DNA of 5,372 nucleotides, taken from assembly GCA_913030785.1 (NCBI GenBank), contig CAJWER010000211.1:1-5372 (forward strand), written 5' to 3'. The notes under the pieces are model-generated. The model worked only from the letters and a program-made list of their open reading frames with translations, ran no database searches and was not told where the DNA came from. Source of the stretch: an uncultured Chloroflexota bacterium. Its GTDB lineage: Bacteria > Chloroflexota > Dehalococcoidia > Lucifugimonadales > CAJWER01. A program made the translations under genes and the position numbers. How positions within the stretch are numbered: position 1 is the stretch's first letter; every line of letters starts with the position of its first letter. This document shows, one piece after another, positions 4,911 to 5,372 of the stretch.

Positions 4911-5372
4911 TTAATCTACTTAGTTCTAAATTAAAATCTTCAGACAATACAAAACTTTCATCTTCAAGTTGTAGTCTATTTACATCTGGATTTCCTATTG
5001 GATTATTTCCAAAACTATCTTGAATTAAAATAAATGCATCAAATCTATCTGTTCCATCTAATACTAAATTACTACCCCCATTCAGTACGATTGGTATATG
5101 TGAATGAGTATCAACTCTATTTGACATACCAGAAAAGTTTGCAGAATAATAGAATAGTGTAGGAGAAGTATCTGCTACAACAATTTGTATGAACGCACCA
5201 GATGTTCCAATTTCAATATTAGCTGCAGAAGTTGTAATCCCAGTTGTGTATTCAAGTCCTCCTAAATGAGTTCCACCAAATGTTTCAGAAAATTTAAGTT
5301 GGAAGTTAGAAATCGCAGTAACATTATACAATGATTCATGAGACAAATCAAATTTAACTGTATCACCTTCAA
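4837..5372 (-). CDS. Marine-phage-like structural protein with degenerate cupredoxin-like motif, 5' end missing
   Basis: The frame is open to the right edge and ends at TAA 4839-4837, giving 177 visible residues. The TTG at 5346 that could serve as a start lies inside conserved-looking sequence (GDTVKFDLS precedes it), so the true start is outside the window. The first 85 residues follow a pattern I recall from marine phage structural proteins: GDT.xF.LS, then FS.T..GTH.GG.EYTTG, then PTLYYYC.NHSGM. Here these read GDTVKFDLS (2-10), KFSETFGGTHLGGLEYTTGI (26-45) and SPTLFYYSANFSGM (69-82). The C, H and upstream H that would resemble copper ligands appear as S76, F79 and F23; M82 remains. Residues 95-150 carry NLVLDGTD and QLEDESFVLSEDFNLEL, like low-complexity LILEDG tails of such proteins. 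There is no signal peptide or membrane segment in view. Base composition is very unlike the neighbours. The family call rests on remembered motifs, not a search. Confidence 0.6.
   Translation of the reverse strand, partial: EGDTVKFDLSHESLYNVTAISNFQLKFSETFGGTHLGGLEYTTGITTSAANIEIGTSGAFIQIVVADTSPTLFYYSANFSGMSNRVDTHSHIPIVLNGGSNLVLDGTDRFDAFILIQDSFGNNPIGNPDVNRLQLEDESFVLSEDFNLELSRLNAAQHAGERLLLDRYREIHDGDNT

Overview
The window reads as a metagenomic contig from an uncultivated, probably aquatic bacterium; no taxon can be fixed from it. From the left end to about 4.8 kb it is GC-rich (39 of 60 bases at 1501-1560) and densely packed with bacterial genes. The mix (paired amidohydrolases, a formylglycine-generating-enzyme fold protein, a diacyl lipoprotein, an FG-GAP/VCBS propeller and a START-like protein) recalls gene-rich marine or sponge-associated lineages such as SAR202 Chloroflexota, Poribacteria or Latescibacterota. 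That is an impression from family content only.

Layout. On the minus strand, 1-1221 holds two adjacent amidohydrolase_2-type genes. The upstream one (460-1221) keeps a full set of candidate metal ligands. The downstream one (1-398, cut by the window edge) has lost the HxH motif. They share a direction and are 61 bp apart, so they are probably co-transcribed. A 213-bp divergent region (1222-1434) separates them from a plus-strand gene (1435-2436) that joins an N-terminal four-cysteine zinc ribbon to an FGE/SUMF1-fold domain lacking the two catalytic cysteines. A 107-bp gap with a perfect 9-bp inverted repeat around a candidate promoter leads to a small secreted lipoprotein (2544-3089).

The lipoprotein converges on a minus-strand pair, with the two stop codons sharing one CTAG. 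The pair is an AHSA1/SRPBCC protein (4239-4715) and a seven-repeat FG-GAP/VCBS propeller (3086-4246). Their frames overlap in ATGGCTGA, which suggests coupled translation.

From about 4.84 kb, and sharply from about 4.91 kb, base composition falls to roughly 28% GC. The remaining sequence is one minus-strand gene, open at the right edge. It resembles a structural protein recalled from marine phages, with a degenerate cupredoxin-like motif. It is either a prophage or transferred segment, or an assembly chimera; the sequence alone cannot decide.

No rRNA, tRNA, CRISPR array, insertion sequence or recognisable defence system is visible. The points most worth a second look are the zinc-ribbon/pseudo-FGE fusion, the coupled SRPBCC-propeller pair, the active/inactive amidohydrolase pair, and the composition break at the right end.
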